From positions 1-9,913 of the forward strand of contig JAEENW010000131.1 of the NCBI GenBank assembly GCA_016283945.1: a DNA stretch of 9,913 nucleotides. Reading direction: 5' to 3'. The DNA is from Bacillota bacterium. Its GTDB lineage: Bacteria; Bacillota; Clostridia; Peptostreptococcales; Anaerovoracaceae. Numbering within the stretch: the first letter of the stretch is position 1; each line of letters starts with the position of its first letter. The translations under genes and the position numbers were made by a program. The notes beneath the pieces were generated by a model, which was given only the letters and a program-made list of their open reading frames with translations, made no database searches and had not been told where the DNA came from. This document shows, in pieces, positions 7,233 through 9,913 of the stretch.

Positions 7233-8274
7233 CGAGACCCTCGATCCTGATCTTCTCAGATCCTTCCTCGACGCGTCCGATGACGTAGGCGTCCTCGCCG
7301 AAGCTCCTCAGAGCCGAGAGAGCCGCGTCCGCCGTCTCGGGCGAGACTATGAGGCTCATGCCGACGCCCATGTTGAAGGTGTTGAACATGTCGCGCTCGG
7401 GAACTCCGCCCTCCCTCTGCAGGAGGGAAAAGATGGGCGGGATCTTCACGGCGGCCTTGTCTATGACCGCGCAGAGCCCCTCGGGTATGCTGCGGGGGAC
7501 GTTCTCGTAGAAGCCGCCTCCCGTGATGTGGCTGATGCCGCGCACATCCGCGGCCTCGATCGCCGCGAGCACCGGCCGCACATAGATCTTCGTGGGAGTG
7601 AGAAGCGCGTCGCCCAGGCTCTGCCCGAGCTCGTCATAGTGCTTCGAAAGATCTGCGTTCTCCACATCGAAGATCTTGCGGACCAGCGAATACCCGTTCG
7701 AATGTATTCCCGACGAGGCGAGGGCTATGATGACGTCGCCCTTCCTCATCCTGTTTTTGTCCAGTATCTTAGCCTTGTCGACTATCCCCACGGAGAAGCC
7801 GGCGAGGTCGTAGTCGTCCGGCTTCATGGTGCCGGGATGCTCGGCGGTCTCGCCCCCGATGAGGGCGCAGCCGGCGCGCACGCAGCCCTCGGCGACTCCC
7901 GCCACGAGCTGCTCGACCTTCTTCGGATCGTTCTTGCCGATCGCTATGTAGTCGAGGAAGAATATCGGCCTGGCACCGCAGCAGACTATGTCGTTGACGC
8001 ACATGGCGACGCAGTCGATGCCGACCGTGTCGTGGCGCCCCATAATCTGCGCGATGCGCTGCTTGGTCCCGACTCCGTCGGTGCCGGAGACGAGCACGGG
8101 CTCCTTCATGCCGGCGGTGTCGGGCTGGAAGAGGCCTCCGAAGCCCCCTATGCCCTCGAGCACACCGCTCGTGAAGGTCCTCTCCACGTGCTTTTTCATG
8201 AGCTTTACGCCCTCGTAGCCGGCTTCGATGTCGACGCCGGCGGCGGCGTAGGATCCGGAATGAGATATAGGCAT
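7225..8274 (-). CDS. purM: Phosphoribosylformylglycinamidine cyclo-ligase (AIR synthetase)
   Basis: Uses ATP to cyclise FGAM to AIR, the fifth step; a dimeric cytoplasmic enzyme of the same superfamily as the synthetase halves of PurL. It has 349 residues against 345 in E. coli. Motifs in order are SYAAAGVDIEAG (8-19), SGTDGVGTK (63-71, ATP-binding), CVNDIVCCGARP, GGETAEHPG, SSGIHSNGYSLVRK, HITGGGFYENVPR and FNMGVGM. The start at 8274 is set by the TAATG junction with purF, by the family N-terminus and by GGGGAGG at 8279-8285. The frame remains open upstream to an ATG at 8406, but those 44 residues are an out-of-frame reading of the purF end. The stop at 7225 lies inside the start of purN. 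Confidence 0.97.
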   Translation of the reverse strand: MPISHSGSYAAAGVDIEAGYEGVKLMKKHVERTFTSGVLEGIGGFGGLFQPDTAGMKEPVLVSGTDGVGTKQRIAQIMGRHDTVGIDCVAMCVNDIVCCGARPIFFLDYIAIGKNDPKKVEQLVAGVAEGCVRAGCALIGGETAEHPGTMKPDDYDLAGFSVGIVDKAKILDKNRMRKGDVIIALASSGIHSNGYSLVRKIFDVENADLSKHYDELGQSLGDALLTPTKIYVRPVLAAIEAADVRGISHITGGGFYENVPRSIPEGLCAVIDKAAVKIPPIFSLLQREGGVPERDMFNTFNMGVGMSLIVSPETADAALSALRSFGEDAYVIGRVEEGSEKIRIEGLDG

Positions 8275-8285
8275 TATTCCTCCCC
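8272..8285 (-). promoter_or_regulatory. purF/purM TAATG overlap with strong ribosome binding site
   Basis: The purF stop TAA (8274-8276) and the purM ATG (8272-8274) share one base, and GGGGAGG (8279-8285) lies 4 nt upstream of the ATG within the last purF codons. This arrangement is typical of stop-restart translational coupling and fixes the purM start. Confidence 0.85.
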
Positions 8286-9698
8286 TGTCCAGCAATAGGT
8301 GCAGATGCTGTTCCTGTCGAGACCTATGGCCTCGAGCAGGCCGTCGATGTTCTGATAACCGAGCGAGTCGAAACCGAACTTCTCGGCTATGGTGCGGAGC
8401 ATGCACTTTCCTCTCTCGGTGTGCGAGTCCGCGTATTCGTGGAGATGCTTCTCCCCTTCGGGGCCCTCGATCTCCTCGATTATCCTCCTCGTGAGCAGGT
8501 CCTTCTCGGACTTCTGCCTGGAGAAGTTGAGATACTTGCAGGCGTACATGATCGGAGGGCAGGCCGAGCGCATGTGGACCTCCTTGGCGCCGTGGCTGTA
8601 GAGGAACTCTACGGTCTCTCTGAGCTGGGTGCCGCGGACTATGGAGTCGTCCACGAAGAGCAGCTTCTTCCCCTCGATGAGCTCGGGGACGGGGATCTGC
8701 TTCATCTTGGCGATCCTGTTCCTGATCTCCTGGCTCTCCGGCATGAAGGACCTCGGCCAGGTCGGAGTGTACTTGACGAAGGGCCTCGCGAAGAGGTTGC
8801 CGCTGCGGTTCGCGTAGCCTATGGCGTGGGGTATGCCGCTGTCGGGCACGCCGGCGACGAAATCCACGTCGGGAAGAGTCCCGTCGCTGATCTCGTTGCG
8901 CGCCATGATCTCGCCGTTGCGGTAGCGCATGATCTCAACGTTGACCCCTTCGTAGTTCGAGTTGGGGTAGCCGTAGTAGGTCCACAGGAAGCCGCAGATC
9001 TTCATGTTGTCCAGCGGCGGGCAGACGACCTCGTAGCCGTCCGGCCTCATGCGGACTATCTCGCCCGGCCCGAGCTCGTGCACGGTCTCGTAGCCGAGCT
9101 TCTGGTAGGAGAAGGACTCGAAGGCGACGCAGTATCCGTCGCCGTCCTTTCCTATGAGCACGGGCAGCCTCCCGTCGCGGTCGCGGCAGGCTATGATCTC
9201 CTCGGGGCCGGTCATGATGAGTATGGACATCGCCCCCTCGATCATGTCCTGGCAGTGCCTGATCCCGTCGATTATGTCTTCCCTCTCGTTGATGAGGGCG
9301 GCGACGAGCTCGGTGACGTTGACGTTTCCGCTGCTCATGGCCATGAACTGGTGCCCGTTCTCCACGAAGTGCTTCTCGATGAGATCCTCGGAGTTGTTGA
9401 CGACTCCGACGGTGGTCAGGGCGTAGAGCCCGTTGTGAGAGCGCACCATCAGGGGCTGCGGATCGGAATCGCTGATGCAGCCTATCCCGCAGCTTCCGGA
9501 GAAGTAGTGGAGATCGTCCTCGAACTTCGTGCGGAACGGGGTGTTCTTTATGGAGTGTATCTGTCTTTCGCAGCCTCTCTCAGAATTCCAAACAGCCATT
9601 CCGGCATTGCTAGTGCCGAGATGGCTGTGATAATCGACTCCGAAGAACAGATCCAGTACTATGTCGCGCTTCGATATAGCGCCGAAGAATCCGCCCAT
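8274..9698 (-). CDS. purF: Amidophosphoribosyltransferase family protein lacking the N-terminal catalytic cysteine
   Basis: By position and fold this is the enzyme making phosphoribosylamine from PRPP, the committed first step. It has 474 residues. The PRPP-binding motif FVDDSIVRGT (348-357) is intact, as are VPDSGIPHAIGYA (284-296) and the loop YTPTWPRSFMP (310-320) in place of the usual KNRYVGRTFI. Four cysteines, C235, C387, C466 and C469 (CTYC), match the Fe-S ligand pattern of B. subtilis PurF; an extra segment of roughly 25 residues lies between the second and third. The glutaminase domain is degenerate: it begins MGGFFGAISK instead of MCGIxG, GHxRYST is replaced by GCISDSD (73-79), and the HNGNL oxyanion motif by TVGVV (96-100). 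The ATG at 9698 is the only plausible start, since TAG at 9708-9710 is in the same frame four codons upstream. The ribosome binding site is weak (TAGG). I believe similar MGGFFG-type proteins exist in gut Firmicutes and Bacteroidetes, unverified here. Confidence 0.9.
   Translation of the reverse strand: MGGFFGAISKRDIVLDLFFGVDYHSHLGTSNAGMAVWNSERGCERQIHSIKNTPFRTKFEDDLHYFSGSCGIGCISDSDPQPLMVRSHNGLYALTTVGVVNNSEDLIEKHFVENGHQFMAMSSGNVNVTELVAALINEREDIIDGIRHCQDMIEGAMSILIMTGPEEIIACRDRDGRLPVLIGKDGDGYCVAFESFSYQKLGYETVHELGPGEIVRMRPDGYEVVCPPLDNMKICGFLWTYYGYPNSNYEGVNVEIMRYRNGEIMARNEISDGTLPDVDFVAGVPDSGIPHAIGYANRSGNLFARPFVKYTPTWPRSFMPESQEIRNRIAKMKQIPVPELIEGKKLLFVDDSIVRGTQLRETVEFLYSHGAKEVHMRSACPPIMYACKYLNFSRQKSEKDLLTRRIIEEIEGPEGEKHLHEYADSHTERGKCMLRTIAEKFGFDSLGYQNIDGLLEAIGLDRNSICTYCWTGEE
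9592..9628 (-). repeat. Long imperfect hairpin inside the 5' part of purF
   Basis: Arms 9592-9606 and 9614-9628 surround a 7-nt loop. ACAGCCAT pairs with ATGGCTGT and CGGCA with TGCCG. On the mRNA the two intervening positions are a G-U pair and one A-C mismatch, giving 14 of 15 positions paired. It covers codons 24-36 (HSHLGTSNAGMAV), about 70 nt after the start codon. Confidence 0.6.
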
Positions 9699-9707
9699 CG
9701 GGAATAC

Positions 9708-9913
9708 CTATGCGAAGAACAGCTCGGAAATCTCCATCGGCTCGATGTATTCGCCGTTCTTGTAGACTCTCATGTTGCCGGAGGCGATCTCGTCGATCAG
9801 CATGACTTTGCCGTCGGCGTCGTATCCGAACTCGAACTTGATGTCGTAGAGTTCCATGCCGCGGGCTGCCATCTCATCGGCGACGCTCTGGGTGGTTTGC
9901 TGGGTCTGGCGCT
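9708..9913 (-). CDS. purC: SAICAR synthase, C-terminal fragment (5' part off the window)
   Basis: PurC joins CAIR and aspartate with ATP to give SAICAR, the eighth step. Only the last 67 residues are in the window, ending at the TAG at 9708-9710. The visible segment has the family's C-terminal features: a helix with ARGMELYDIKFEFG, then KVMLIDEIASGNMRVYKNG and the tail EPMEISELFF. The KFEFG and LIDEI motifs are characteristic of the PurC active site. purF begins 9 nt later, so the two are clearly co-transcribed. The start, the N-terminal ATP-binding half and any promoter or riboswitch lie beyond the right edge. The GNMRVYKNG form in place of the usual PDSSRFW-like ending fits clostridial-type PurC as I recall it. 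Confidence 0.88.
   Translation of the reverse strand, partial: RQTQQTTQSVADEMAARGMELYDIKFEFGYDADGKVMLIDEIASGNMRVYKNGEYIEPMEISELFFA

Noticed and set aside
8275..8406. Upstream ATG extension of purM by 44 residues.
   Set aside because: The extra residues are an out-of-frame reading of the end of purF; the TAATG junction and strong ribosome binding site fix the start at 8274.

Overview
The window is one uninterrupted stretch of a de novo purine (IMP) biosynthesis operon. Every gene lies on the minus strand, so transcription runs from position 9913 towards position 1. In transcription order it holds: the 3' end of purC (runs off the right edge); purF; purM; purN; a stand-alone IMP cyclohydrolase of the archaeal PurO type; a stand-alone AICAR transformylase corresponding to only the C-terminal part of PurH; purD; and a very large single-chain purL that runs off the left edge. 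No gene outside the pathway, RNA gene, mobile element, CRISPR array or intrinsic terminator was found. Promoter and terminator must lie outside the window.

The organism looks like a GC-rich anaerobic Firmicute of the Clostridia (gut-type) sort. This is an inference from the gene order (purC-F-M-N-H-D-L), the single-chain PurL with the feel of the Firmicute/Bacteroidetes type, the B. subtilis-like iron-sulfur ligand pattern in PurF, strong GGAGG ribosome binding sites and tight gene overlaps. Codons TTA, CTA and TCA are nearly absent over long stretches, which creates very long false reading frames on the plus strand.

Layout: purC to purN are packed with a 9-nt gap, a TAATG stop/start overlap and an 8-nt overlap. 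The purO-like gene is then set off by about 95 nt before it and 69 nt after it, both spacers containing inverted repeats. After that, packing is tight again (9 nt, 2 nt) through purD and purL. The pattern suggests that a two-gene unit (AICAR transformylase plus PurO-type cyclohydrolase) occupies the place where most bacteria carry bifunctional purH.

Together the genes cover phosphoribosylamine formation (PurF), GAR (PurD), FGAR (PurN), FGAM (PurL), AIR (PurM), SAICAR (PurC), FAICAR (PurH transformylase part) and IMP (PurO-like). AIR carboxylation (PurE) and adenylosuccinate lyase (PurB) are not in the window.

The most striking observation is that PurF starts Met-Gly-Gly instead of Met-Cys-Gly. 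It has no N-terminal cysteine nucleophile, no upstream in-frame alternative start, and has also lost most of the recognisable glutamine-binding residues, while its PRPP-binding motif and four putative Fe-S cysteines are kept. As drawn, it should not be able to use glutamine in the classical way.
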